DNA of 64,000 nucleotides, taken from positions 11,191-75,190 of the forward strand of contig CAJTSY010000006.1 in assembly GCA_910578995.1 (NCBI GenBank), given 5' to 3'. The notes under the pieces were generated by a model. It worked only from the letters and a program-made list of their open reading frames with translations. It was not told where the DNA came from and searched no databases. Each line of letters begins with the position of its first letter. Within the stretch, counting starts at the first letter, position 1. Positions 45,983-55,221 of this stretch are shown here, piece by piece. This DNA is from an uncultured Acetatifactor sp. GTDB lineage: Bacteria; Bacillota; Clostridia; Lachnospirales; Lachnospiraceae. The position numbers and the translations under genes were made by a program.

Positions 45983-47653
45983 ATGAACACAACAACTTGT
46001 CCGCAGTCCGATTCCGACCGTCCCAATGTAGATGAGTCGGTGGCGGCCGACAATACGCTTGCCGGTAAAAAGCCTTCCCGCAATCGTCCGGAAGCACTGG
46101 AGTGGCTTCAGGACGCGGGAATGGGGATGTTTATCCATTGGTCCCTGGACGTGCAGCTGGGCTGCGTCATCAGCCATTCTCTGGTGGGGGCCTCGGAGGA
46201 GTATATATCCCGGTTTTATGAGGAACTTCCCAAAACATTGAACCCCAGGAGGTGGGATTTCGACCATCTGGCGGAACTTGCAAGACTGGCCGGGTTCCGG
46301 TATGCGGTTCTGACTACAAAACATCATAACGGCTTCTGCCTCTGGGATACCGAAACCACTGATTTTTCCATAAGGAACACTCCTTACGGGAAGGATTTGG
46401 TCAGGCAGTATACGGAAGCTTTCCGCCGACAGGGAATCAAAGTGGGATTTTACTTTTCTCCGGAGGATTTCCGCTATCTTCACAGCCGGGGGCTGCCTGT
46501 CACCCGGACGCCCCGGAGTCCTTACACGGCGGAGGTTATGGATGGTTACAGGGAGCTTTTGACAGCTCAGATGACGGAACTTCTGACCCGGTTCGGTCCC
46601 GTGGACGTGCTGTTCTTTGACGGCGGTGAGACAATGATCGGGGCGGACGGGGTCAGTCTGCAGCAGCACTGCATGAATATTGCCTGGGAGCTTCAGCCCC
46701 GGGTGTTGATCACCAGGGGAGCAATTCCCACGCCGGAACAGCAGCTTCCCGGTGTGGGGGCGGATTTTGCCTGGGAAGGATGCATGACGCTGGGGACTGC
46801 CTGGCAGTACCAGCCCACCAATGAATGCTATAAAACCGGACTGCACCTGATCCGTCTGCTTACCGAGACCAGAGCCAAGGGCGGGAGTATTCTTCTGAAT
46901 ATTGCTCCGGATGCGGACGGTGAGCTCTGCCGGGAACAGGAAGGACTTCTGCGGGAACTGGCTTTATGGCATTTTATCAACGGCCAGGCGATACATGATG
47001 TCCGTCCCTGGATCATTACGAACGAAGGAGATACCTGGCTTTTGAAGAAAAAAGACGGAAGTGCCCTCTATGCGGTGCTGTTCGGCATGGGGGAATGGGA
47101 ACGGGGACAGCGCAGGGAGCTTCTCCTAAAGTCGGTAAAAGCGGGCGCGGACACAGGGGTGGAGGTTCTGGGACAGAGCGGGGAAGAAACGGAGTATCGT
47201 CCGGACCTGGATGCCCGGGCTTATTGGGAACAGAGGAGAGAGGGGCTTTTTCTGTCGGTTATGCATGCGCAGCGCATCTACTGCGGCATTTTGTGGCGCA
47301 ATCCGCTGGTGCTGAAGATCACGGATCCCCAGCCGGCTTTTGTGCCCATGGGAATACAGACGGTACCGGAGACGATGGGGGAAGGCGGCAGGGCTGTCCT
47401 TGCCGCCGATGTGGAAACCCTGGGGAGTTTTGAGGAGGCCGAGCTGTGGTTTGAGTGGCGGATATATCCGGGATTTGCCCTGTCATCCTATGAGGAAGGG
47501 TGGCAGAGGCTTTCCGTGGGAAAGGTGACAACCCCGGGCCGCTTCAGCGCGGAGCTTTCCGGACTTTCCGAAGGTGTTACATATCAGTTCCGAGCCGCTG
47601 TGGGCAATGAATGGAATGTTATGAAGGGTGAATTGCGGCTTATGACCGTGTGA
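45983..47653 (+). CDS. GH29 alpha-L-fucosidase
   Basis: 556 residues from the ATG at 45983, chosen for AAGAGG 8 bases upstream over in-frame ATGs at 45941 and 45965. GH29 barrel landmarks: FIHWSLDVQLG near the start, VLTTKHHNGFCLW, and the nucleophile Asp213 in DVLFFDGGE. A C-terminal beta domain (about 350-556) includes a fibronectin-like tail (SGLSEGVTYQFRAAVGN). It releases fucose from host glycans; no signal peptide, so probably intracellular. Confidence 0.92.
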   Translation: MNTTTCPQSDSDRPNVDESVAADNTLAGKKPSRNRPEALEWLQDAGMGMFIHWSLDVQLGCVISHSLVGASEEYISRFYEELPKTLNPRRWDFDHLAELARLAGFRYAVLTTKHHNGFCLWDTETTDFSIRNTPYGKDLVRQYTEAFRRQGIKVGFYFSPEDFRYLHSRGLPVTRTPRSPYTAEVMDGYRELLTAQMTELLTRFGPVDVLFFDGGETMIGADGVSLQQHCMNIAWELQPRVLITRGAIPTPEQQLPGVGADFAWEGCMTLGTAWQYQPTNECYKTGLHLIRLLTETRAKGGSILLNIAPDADGELCREQEGLLRELALWHFINGQAIHDVRPWIITNEGDTWLLKKKDGSALYAVLFGMGEWERGQRRELLLKSVKAGADTGVEVLGQSGEETEYRPDLDARAYWEQRREGLFLSVMHAQRIYCGILWRNPLVLKITDPQPAFVPMGIQTVPETMGEGGRAVLAADVETLGSFEEAELWFEWRIYPGFALSSYEEGWQRLSVGKVTTPGRFSAELSGLSEGVTYQFRAAVGNEWNVMKGELRLMTV

Positions 47654-47704
47654 CATTTTATGGCAGGAGGAAGCGTTAACAAGCAATCGGAACAGGAGGC
47701 TATT

Positions 47705-49453
47705 ATGTTGGAAGCACTGATTGTCAGCTCACTGGAGAAAGTGGGACTGGGAAAAGAGCCTACTCCCTTTCGGGGGAGCATGGAGGCGTTTAGGGGAGAG
47801 ACAGTTTCTTTTCAGATCGCGTTCCGCGGCGGTGATACAGAAGGGGGACAGAAGGCTGCGGTTAACTGGGAAGTGCGAAAGGAAACAGACCCTGGAACAG
47901 GGCGAAGCCCGGAAAGCGGGGAGGACAAGACCGCTCCATACGCAACAGGAGGAGAGAGGAACCCAGAGGGAGTCCGTGTCCCAGGACTGCCGGAAACACC
48001 GGAAGTGCGGATTCGCCGGGTCCTGCCCGTGATGTGCCGGCGCAGCTGTAATCCGGAGGAGACAGATGATGATTATCTCTTTAAAGATGCCAGGACAGCT
48101 CCGGATCTGCTGAGGGAGCCGGAGGGGGATACGGTGCCCCTGACACAGGAGTGGCAGAGTCTTTGGGTGGATGTCTGTCCCCGGGAGAAACAGGAACCGG
48201 GCAGGTACGTAATTGCGTTCTGCCTGGCGGAAGAGGGAGGGAGCGCTGCGGAGTGCCGTGCGGAGGTTCGGGTAATTGGAGGCGAACTTCCGCCCCTGCC
48301 CATACTTCACACGGAATGGTTCCACTGTGACGGGATTGTGGATTACTATGGCGTGGAAGCTTTTTCCGGGGAATTCTGGCGGATATTCCGCAATTTTGTC
48401 AGAGTCTACGTAAAAAGAGGGGGAAACATGATGTATGTTCCCGTGCTGACGCCGCCTCTGGATACGGAGGTGGGTCTGGAGAGGACTACCATTCAGCTGG
48501 TGCGGGTGGAACGGAAAGGGAGGGAATACCGGTTCGACTTTGCGGATCTGGAGCGATTCCTGGAGATTTGCCAGTCGGAAGGGATCGGCCATTTTGAGAT
48601 CTGCCATCTGTTCACCCAGTGGGGGGCTACGGCGGCGCCCAAGGTGGCGGCATGGGAAAACGGAGAGTGCAGGAGAATCTTCGGATGGGATACCTCCTCG
48701 GACGATCCGGAGTACCTTGGGTTTCTCGGAGCCCTGATTCCTGCCGTGAAAGAATTTCTGGACAGGCGAGGGATCCTTAAGGATACGTATTTCCATATTT
48801 CGGATGAACCCAACCTGACCTCGGTACAGTATAAGACAGCCCAGGGGGCTGTGCGGGAACTCCTGAAGGGCTGTACCATCATTGAAGCGGTGAGTGATTA
48901 TGAATATTACGGGAAGGGCCTGGTGGACATCCCCGTATGCGCCACCAACCATATAGAACCTTTTCTGGAGAAACGCCCGCCCGTATTGTGGAGTTATTAT
49001 TGCTGCGCCCAGGCGGTGGATGTACCCAACCGCTTCATCAGCATGCCGTCCTGGCGCAACAGAATATACGGCGTATTGCTGTACTGGCTGAAGATGGACG
49101 GTTTTCTTCACTGGGGTTTCAATTTTTACAACAGTATCCTTTCCCGTAAGAAAATCAATCCTTATGAGTCTGTGGATGCGGACGGCGGTTTTCCGGCGGG
49201 GGATCCCTTCCTGGTATATCCGGGCGAGGGCGGCGTTCCGGAGGAGTCCATCCGGATCATGGTGCAGGACGAGGCCGTCAACGATTACCGGGCCCTATAT
49301 GCCCTGGAAGGCTTTATAGGCAGGGAAAAGGTGATGGAGCTGATCCGGCAGGAGGCGGGCATGGAGCTTTCGTTCCGGCAGTATCCAAAGGGGGAGGAAT
49401 TCCTTCTGAGGCTGCGCAGCCGGGTTAACGGGCTGCTGAGGGAGAAAATATGA
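47705..49453 (+). CDS. GH123-like (DUF4091) glycosidase
   Basis: 582 residues from the ATG at 47705, with AGGAGG 5 bases upstream. An N-terminal beta domain (1-200) precedes a TIM barrel. The Asp-Glu pair is Asp367-Glu368 in FHISDEPN, as in the substrate-assisted pair of GH123 beta-N-acetylgalactosaminidases; HTEWFHCDGI and HWGFNFYN are also typical of DUF4091 proteins. No signal peptide. It might cut GalNAc or a related HexNAc from mucin or glycolipid sugars. Confidence 0.85.
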   Translation: MLEALIVSSLEKVGLGKEPTPFRGSMEAFRGETVSFQIAFRGGDTEGGQKAAVNWEVRKETDPGTGRSPESGEDKTAPYATGGERNPEGVRVPGLPETPEVRIRRVLPVMCRRSCNPEETDDDYLFKDARTAPDLLREPEGDTVPLTQEWQSLWVDVCPREKQEPGRYVIAFCLAEEGGSAAECRAEVRVIGGELPPLPILHTEWFHCDGIVDYYGVEAFSGEFWRIFRNFVRVYVKRGGNMMYVPVLTPPLDTEVGLERTTIQLVRVERKGREYRFDFADLERFLEICQSEGIGHFEICHLFTQWGATAAPKVAAWENGECRRIFGWDTSSDDPEYLGFLGALIPAVKEFLDRRGILKDTYFHISDEPNLTSVQYKTAQGAVRELLKGCTIIEAVSDYEYYGKGLVDIPVCATNHIEPFLEKRPPVLWSYYCCAQAVDVPNRFISMPSWRNRIYGVLLYWLKMDGFLHWGFNFYNSILSRKKINPYESVDADGGFPAGDPFLVYPGEGGVPEESIRIMVQDEAVNDYRALYALEGFIGREKVMELIRQEAGMELSFRQYPKGEEFLLRLRSRVNGLLREKI

Positions 49454-49512
49454 TGACAGACGCCTGGAAGATTTTGCCGGAAGATTTTGCGCATAATGAT
49501 TGTGAAATTCAG

Positions 49513-49541
49513 TAGACAGATTGGAAAGAATCTATTATAAT
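49513..49541 (+). promoter_or_regulatory. Promoter of the chemoreceptor gene
   Basis: TAGACA (49513-49518), 17-bp spacer, TATAAT (49536-49541). Sigma-A type rather than the sigma-28 type common for flagellar receptors. Confidence 0.65.
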
Positions 49542-49655
49542 CTAACTATAAGACTAAAAAGGGTTGACCTGTAAATAGTATGTCATACAATATCCGGAAT
49601 CTGGCGGCAGGATTGTTGGCTTCAACTGTTTAGAGGGACGCGAAGGAGGAAGAAA

Positions 49656-51398
49656 ATGAAGAATCTCAGAATTGGTAAGAAGTTACTGCTGACATTCATG
49701 CTGATCATTCTGTTGTTCATCGCGACGGTGTGTATTGCGATCACGGCACTGAACCGGAATTCGGAGAAGTATTCGGAATTTTACAATGTGGGGTATCAGG
49801 TTACCAACAAGGTCATGAACATGCGCCGCGGTCTGCAGATCATCGTGAAGGATCTTGCGTTTGTCACCATCGAGGAGGATGCGGACAAGACCCAGACTTA
49901 TCTGGATGATATCGACAAAGAACTGGACCTGCTGCAGGAGAATGGTCAGTGGCTTTTTGACAATTTCACGGGCGATGTGGCGTTGTTGGATGCTTTTTCC
50001 ACGAACATTACAGAGGCCGTGGAGCTGCAGAAGGAAGTCATCGAGCTGTCCCACACGGATATGGAGGCAGCCCGGACGATGCTGTTGGACGATTACCAGG
50101 AACTGGTGCAGGAGGCCGTGAATAATCTGATCAACATCAGCGATGTGGTGTCGAAGAGTGCTGAGAATGACTATAACGAGACTGTATCCATGCAGGATAT
50201 GCTGGTGGCCGCACAGCTGGGCATGGCAGGAGCCGCTTTGGTCATTACCCTGTTCCTGTCCGCCTACCTGACCAGGGCCATCACACGCCCGCTTCGTGAA
50301 CTGGAGGAGTCCGCAGACAAGATTGTAGGCGGAGAATTCGACATCTCGGTAACTTACCAGTCAAAGGATGAGATGGGCCAGTTGGCCAATGCATTTAAGA
50401 ATATGACGGTGATTCTGGAGGCTGTGATTGCGGATGCGTCCAGGCTTCTCAGCGAGATGGCCAACGGAAATTTCGATGTGCGCACCAAGGCGGAAGACCG
50501 CTATGTGGGTGAATTCCAGAGCCTGTTGCTGTCCATCCGCAAGCTGAACCGCGACCTGAGCAGCACCCTGGGCCAGATCAACCAGAGTGCCGACCAGGTA
50601 TCCTCCGGGGCGGGACAGGTGTCCAACGGTGCCCAGGCCCTTGCGCAGGGCGCGACGGAGCAGGCCGCTTCCGTGGAAGAGCTTGCTGCTACCATTACCA
50701 ATATCTCCCACCAGGTGAAAGAGACCGCGGACAATGCCATGGAGGCAAGGCATCAGGCCAATACGGCAGGGGATGAGGTTGGCGAATGTAATACACAGAT
50801 GCGCGATATGATGAGCGCAATGGAAGAGATTACCCGTACATCCAACGAGATCGGCAAGATCATCAAGACCATCGAGGATATCGCTTTCCAGACCAATATC
50901 CTGGCCCTGAATGCAGCCGTGGAGGCGGCAAGGGCAGGCGAGGCAGGCAAGGGCTTTGCAGTGGTTGCGGAGGAAGTGCGCAGCCTGGCCAGCAAGAGCT
51001 CTGTGGCCTCCAAGAATACGGCAGAGCTGATCGAAAGCTCCATCGAAGCAGTGGCAAGGGGAACCAAGATTGCCAATTCTACCGCAGAGTCCCTGATGAG
51101 GGTAGTGGAGCAGGTGCGTTCCGCTTCCACAAAGGTAGATGCCATTGCCAATGCGGCGGAGGAGCAGTCCGGCGCCATCGAACAGGTGACTCTGGGCGTG
51201 GATCAGATCTCCAGTGTGGTACAGACCAACTCGGCTACTGCGGAGCAGAGCGCTGCGGCAAGCCAGGAGCTTTCCGAGCAGGCTGCCACCCTGAAGAATC
51301 TGGTGTCCAAGTTCAGCCTTCGGGAGGAATACGCTTCGGGAAATACCAGAACCAGTTACGACAGCTCATGGGCGCCCAGCCAGATCGACCTGGGTTAA
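49656..51398 (+). CDS. Methyl-accepting chemotaxis protein
   Basis: 580 residues. TM1 (about 8-30), a helical four-helix-bundle sensor domain (35-185), TM2 (about 188-208), HAMP (210-262), then the long MA signalling coil. The hairpin tip includes [14 protein letters not shown] and [19 protein letters not shown] around 405-445. No CheW-binding pentapeptide tail at the C-terminus. It lies alone between its own promoter and terminator within the glycan region, so it may sense sugars or binding proteins released there; that is inference. Confidence 0.95.
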   Translation: MKNLRIGKKLLLTFMLIILLFIATVCIAITALNRNSEKYSEFYNVGYQVTNKVMNMRRGLQIIVKDLAFVTIEEDADKTQTYLDDIDKELDLLQENGQWLFDNFTGDVALLDAFSTNITEAVELQKEVIELSHTDMEAARTMLLDDYQELVQEAVNNLINISDVVSKSAENDYNETVSMQDMLVAAQLGMAGAALVITLFLSAYLTRAITRPLRELEESADKIVGGEFDISVTYQSKDEMGQLANAFKNMTVILEAVIADASRLLSEMANGNFDVRTKAEDRYVGEFQSLLLSIRKLNRDLSSTLGQINQSADQVSSGAGQVSNGAQALAQGATEQAASVEELAATITNISHQVKETADNAMEARHQANTAGDEVGECNTQMRDMMSAMEEITRTSNEIGKIIKTIEDIAFQTNILALNAAVEAARAGEAGKGFAVVAEEVRSLASKSSVASKNTAELIESSIEAVARGTKIANSTAESLMRVVEQVRSASTKVDAIANAAEEQSGAIEQVTLGVDQISSVVQTNSATAEQSAAASQELSEQAATLKNLVSKFSLREEYASGNTRTSYDSSWAPSQIDLG

Positions 51399-51473
51399 TA
51401 CATAGGGTAAGCAGGGGAGTAAATGCCTGGGGAATGTCCTGTGAATCTGGAGTTTACGTATAGTTCTATTGAG

Positions 51474-51502
51474 AGCCGGACTGTTATGGTCCGGCTTTTT
51501 TT
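51474..51502 (+). terminator. Intrinsic terminator of the chemoreceptor gene
   Basis: AGCCGGAC / GTCCGGCT stem, 7-nt loop, then seven Ts. Clear Rho-independent terminator. Confidence 0.9.
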
Positions 51503-51609
51503 GACAAAAAAACATAGTAAAAGAACTGCTGCATCGTTACAAATAGCTGTAAATGTGTAAGCTTTATTGTCAGAATACAGACATATTTACAAAGATAAAC
51601 GGGAAAATA

Positions 51610-51638
51610 TTGCAATTGAATGTTAAATATGTTAAAAT
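51610..51638 (+). promoter_or_regulatory. Promoter of the LacI-type gene
   Basis: TTGCAA (51610-51615), 17-bp spacer, TAAAAT (51633-51638), about 85 bp before the start codon. Confidence 0.55.
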
Positions 51639-51720
51639 ATGAATGCTTTGAAGTTTATGATGGAATCTGCGAAACAGCTGCTGATGCGGGTAATTGCGGG
51701 TCAACAAAAGAGAGGAAATC

Positions 51721-52734
51721 ATGAATAAAATAACAATGCAGGATATAGCGAATGAACTGGGCGTCTCACGGGTAACGGTATGGAAGGTATTCAATAATTA
51801 TGCGAATGTGTCTTCAGCGCTTCGGGAGCGGGTTCTGGAGAAGGCAAAGGAAATGGGATATACCAAGGGACTTGCTGAAGTCGAGCAGAAGGTGTCAGAG
51901 AAAAATATTTCACTGATTGTATCCAGGCCCAATTCCTCCACATTCTGGACGAATATTATTCACAGGATGGCCCAGGAATTGTCATTTCATAACAAGAATC
52001 TGGTGTATACCTATATGCCTTCGGGTTATTCGAACAAGTTCAGAATGCCTGCCATGCTGACCAACGGTTCGGTGGAGGGAGCGATTGTACTGAATCTGTA
52101 TGATGAGAATCTGGTCAGGGAAGTGAATCAGCTGGACATCCCGAAGGTATTCCTTGACACAGTGCCGCAGATGAATCTTTATGATCTGAAGGGGGATCTG
52201 ATTCTGCTGGAGGGACATAATACAACTTATCAGATTACCCGCTCCGTGGCTGAAAAGGGGCTGAAAGATATCGGATTTATCGGGGATATTAGGTATGCCC
52301 AGACCAATCAGGACAGGTATGAGGGATTCTGTCACTGTATGAAGGATTATAACATTCCCATCCAGGAAAAATTCTGCCTGACGCATAGGATAGGCATTTT
52401 TTCCTATACTAAGGAAATAGTCAGTTTTCTGGACTCTCTGGAGGTACTGCCGGATGCCTTTGTGTGTGTCAGCGATTATATTGCACATATCCTGCAGCTT
52501 TATTTTGAGGAACACCAGAGCCGGATTCCCAGGGGGATTGTGGTGACAGGCTATGACGGACGCAATGAATACGATGTGGTGCGAATGATTACCACGGCGG
52601 ATGTAAACACCGGGTTTATCGGCAAGCGCCTGGCGATGCAGATCATTTACCGTATGGAACATGCGCAGGCGCCCTTTGAGAGGACATATATTGAACCGAC
52701 AGTACTCTACAGGGATTCCCTGCTGTATGGATAG
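51721..52734 (+). CDS. LacI family transcriptional regulator
   Basis: 337 residues from ATG 51721 (GAGAGGAAATC upstream). The HTH is at 4-25: TMQDIANELGVSRVTVWKV, with WK in the recognition helix where SR is common. The hinge SALRERVLEKAKEMGY and a periplasmic-binding-type effector domain follow. It lies immediately upstream of nagB-nagA but those have their own promoter, so it probably controls nag genes and perhaps the wider sugar region in response to an imported sugar. Confidence 0.93.
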   Translation: MNKITMQDIANELGVSRVTVWKVFNNYANVSSALRERVLEKAKEMGYTKGLAEVEQKVSEKNISLIVSRPNSSTFWTNIIHRMAQELSFHNKNLVYTYMPSGYSNKFRMPAMLTNGSVEGAIVLNLYDENLVREVNQLDIPKVFLDTVPQMNLYDLKGDLILLEGHNTTYQITRSVAEKGLKDIGFIGDIRYAQTNQDRYEGFCHCMKDYNIPIQEKFCLTHRIGIFSYTKEIVSFLDSLEVLPDAFVCVSDYIAHILQLYFEEHQSRIPRGIVVTGYDGRNEYDVVRMITTADVNTGFIGKRLAMQIIYRMEHAQAPFERTYIEPTVLYRDSLLYG

Positions 52735-52778
52735 CGCAGCGCTTCCGGCGCACAAAAACCGTGGAGCGCGGTTGAAAG

Positions 52779-52807
52779 TTGACTCCTATTTTGGGTAATG
52801 ATAAAAT
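52779..52807 (+). promoter_or_regulatory. Promoter of nagB-nagA
   Basis: TTGACT (52779-52784), 17-bp spacer, TAAAAT (52802-52807), about 35 bp before nagB. Confidence 0.65.
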
Positions 52808-52842
52808 ATAGATATCAAATTAAGAAAGGCACGGGTGTAAGT

Positions 52843-53607
52843 ATGAAAATTTATGCAGCAAAGAATTATGAGGACATGAGCCGCAAGGCGGGGAATCTGA
52901 TCGCCGCCCAGGTTACCATGAAACCGGACGGGGTTCTGGGGCTTGCCACGGGATCTACTCCTGTAGGCGCATACGGGGAGCTGATCAGGAAGTATGAAGC
53001 CGGGGATCTGGATTTTTCCCGGATCCGCAGCGTGAACCTGGACGAGTATAAAGGGCTGTCAGGCGATCATGACCAGAGTTACCGTTATTTCATGAACCAC
53101 AATCTGTTTGATCATGTGAACATCGACAAGGAGAAGACCAATGTGCCCAACGGTCTGGCGGAAGATCCGGAGGCGGAGTGTGTGCGTTACAACGGGGTGA
53201 TTGAGGCACAGGGAGGCATCGACCTGCAGCTTCTGGGAATCGGCAACAACGGCCATATCGGTTTCAATGAGCCCTGCGATGTGTTCGAGAGGGGAACCCA
53301 TGTGGTGACACTGACCGAGGAGACCAGGCAGAGCAACGCCAGGTTTTTCAGCTCCATCGATGAGGTGCCTACCCATGCGCTGACCATGGGTATCGGAAAT
53401 ATCATGTCTGCGAAGAAGATCCTGTTGCTGGCTTCCGGGGAGGGGAAGGCGGAAGCCCTCTATGAGACCTGTTTCGGTCCGGTGACGCCGGGGGTGCCTG
53501 CTTCCATCCTGCAGCTGCACGGCGATGTGGTGATCATTGCGGATGAGGCAGCGCTGTCTCTGATCCGCAAGAACACCGGCTGGGAGGGTTCGGTTTATGA
53601 TAATTAA
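52843..53607 (+). CDS. nagB: Glucosamine-6-phosphate deaminase
   Basis: 254 residues from ATG 52843, giving the canonical MKIY start; an upstream in-frame ATG at 52798 lies inside the promoter. Key residues are Asp67 in VNLDEYKG and His138 in GIGNNGHIGFNEP. It turns glucosamine-6-P into fructose-6-P and ammonia, the final step that brings GlcNAc and sialic-acid carbon into glycolysis. The 3' end overlaps nagA by 11 bases. Confidence 0.96.
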   Translation: MKIYAAKNYEDMSRKAGNLIAAQVTMKPDGVLGLATGSTPVGAYGELIRKYEAGDLDFSRIRSVNLDEYKGLSGDHDQSYRYFMNHNLFDHVNIDKEKTNVPNGLAEDPEAECVRYNGVIEAQGGIDLQLLGIGNNGHIGFNEPCDVFERGTHVVTLTEETRQSNARFFSSIDEVPTHALTMGIGNIMSAKKILLLASGEGKAEALYETCFGPVTPGVPASILQLHGDVVIIADEAALSLIRKNTGWEGSVYDN

Positions 53608-54724
53608 AAATGGTCTCGTTTACCAGGAAGATAAGACTTTCGCAAAAAGGGATCTTTATATTAAAGACGGGAAAATAGTAGAAGGCCCGGAGCAGGTGAC
53701 GGACAAGTCCGAAATCGACGCGGAAGGGATGCTGGTGCTTCCCGGTCTCATTGACGTGCACAGTCACGGGGCGGTGGGGCATGATTTCTCTGACGGTGAT
53801 ATGGAGGGCCTGAAGAAGATTCTTGCCTATGAATATGCCCATGGGGTTACTTCCTACTGTCCTACTTCCATGACCATAGACAGGGAGGAATTGCGTAAAA
53901 TTTTCCGTGCCATGGGAAGCTTTTCGGAAGACGGAAAGGCGGGGGAGGAGCCCATGGCCCATGTGGCCGGTATCAATATGGAGGGACCCTTCCTGGATGC
54001 GGACAAGAAGGGGGCCCACAGGGCAGAGTGCATTATGGCGCCGGATGTGGAATTTTTCCGGGAATGCAATGAGGCCTGCGGAAACCTGATCCGTCTGGTG
54101 ACGCTGGCTCCCAATACGGAGGGAGCCCTGGAATTTACCAGGGAGCTGCATGATGAGGTGTCGATTTCCCTGGGACACAGCGGGGCGGATTACGACACGG
54201 CGAAGGCGGCTCTGGAGGCGGGGGCCAATCATGTGACCCACCTGTTCAATGCCATGATGCCTCTGGGACACAGGGCGCCGGGGCTGATCGGCGCTGCGGC
54301 TGAGGATGAGAACTGCATGGCGGAGATTATCAGCGACGGCATCCATGTGCATGAGAGCATGGTGCGGGCAGCCTTTAAGCTGTTCCCCGGGCGGATTGTG
54401 CTGATCAGTGATTCCATGCGGGCCACGGGAATGGAGAACGGCACCTATGACCTGGGCGGCCAGCAGGTGACCGTGAACGGGAAACTGGCTACGCTAGCGG
54501 ACGGCACCATCGCCGGTTCCGCGACGAACCTTTACGACTGCATGCGCACAGCGGTTTCCTTCGGTATTCCCATGGAGGAGGCCATTGCCGCCGCTACCAT
54601 GAATCCGGCCAGGAGTATCGGCATCTATGACCAGGTTGGATCCCTGACGCCGGGCAAGCGGGCGGATGTGGTTCTGGCGGATCGGGAGCTGAACCTGGTG
54701 AGGGTAATATGTACTCACGGCTGA
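53597..54724 (+). CDS. nagA: N-acetylglucosamine-6-phosphate deacetylase
   Basis: 375 residues, amidohydrolase fold. Metal ligands are visible in IDVHSHGAVG (about 54-63) and the Glu of INMEGPFLD (about 124), with SLGHSGA, HLFNAM and ISDSMRATG further on. It removes acetate from GlcNAc-6-P to feed NagB. Its ATG lies inside the last codons of nagB, so the two are coupled. Confidence 0.96.
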   Translation: MIIKNGLVYQEDKTFAKRDLYIKDGKIVEGPEQVTDKSEIDAEGMLVLPGLIDVHSHGAVGHDFSDGDMEGLKKILAYEYAHGVTSYCPTSMTIDREELRKIFRAMGSFSEDGKAGEEPMAHVAGINMEGPFLDADKKGAHRAECIMAPDVEFFRECNEACGNLIRLVTLAPNTEGALEFTRELHDEVSISLGHSGADYDTAKAALEAGANHVTHLFNAMMPLGHRAPGLIGAAAEDENCMAEIISDGIHVHESMVRAAFKLFPGRIVLISDSMRATGMENGTYDLGGQQVTVNGKLATLADGTIAGSATNLYDCMRTAVSFGIPMEEAIAAATMNPARSIGIYDQVGSLTPGKRADVVLADRELNLVRVICTHG

Positions 54725-54864
54725 AAACATTTTCCGGCGTAAATGTATAACGAGTGGGCGCATCCATACTGTGGGGTAACCAACTGGTAAATGTATGTGC
54801 TCACGAGTATGTCAGGGAAATGGATTCCGGGTTTGGAGTATTTGTAAATGCAGACGGATAATGA

Positions 54865-54890
54865 ACGAAATTTCGTCAATGTGGTATGAT
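54865..54890 (+). promoter_or_regulatory. Palindrome and extended -10 before sialidase gene
   Basis: ACGAAATTTCGT (54865-54876), a 12-bp perfect palindrome, lies in the -35 area of an extended -10, TGGTATGAT (54882-54890). This may drive nan genes with a leader of about 325 nt. Otherwise the roughly 500-bp gap between nagA and the sialidase holds no gene I can support. Confidence 0.4.
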
Positions 54891-55221
54891 AAGGACGAAT
54901 GCATATGTTCATGAGTTTAACGGGGCTGACGCACCGGGGAGGCAGGTGTAGGATATGGTTTGAACGCAGAAATTTTTCCATATCCGGCACTTGGCTTTCG
55001 GGGGCGGCAGCTTTTTCTTATATATGCGGCAGTGTTTTCCTTATAGGAAAGTCCGCCGCCGGATGGATATGAAATCAGCAAGGCGCTTTCCCTTTCGCTG
55101 CAACGGCAAGATGGATATTCAAGGGTTTTGCGTGGGCCAGGACAGCCGGCAGACAGATATCTGCCTGTCTGTACAGTGAGTCGGGGATATGCGCATGGTA
55201 TGTGAAACAGGAGAAGATGCG

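Noticed and set aside
47729..49111. 460-residue minus-strand open frame
   Set aside because: Antisense to the GH123-like gene, which has a clear DE catalytic motif.
54991..55179. 62-residue ORF before the sialidase gene
   Set aside because: No plausible ribosome-binding site and no recognisable sequence; more likely leader of the sialidase transcript.
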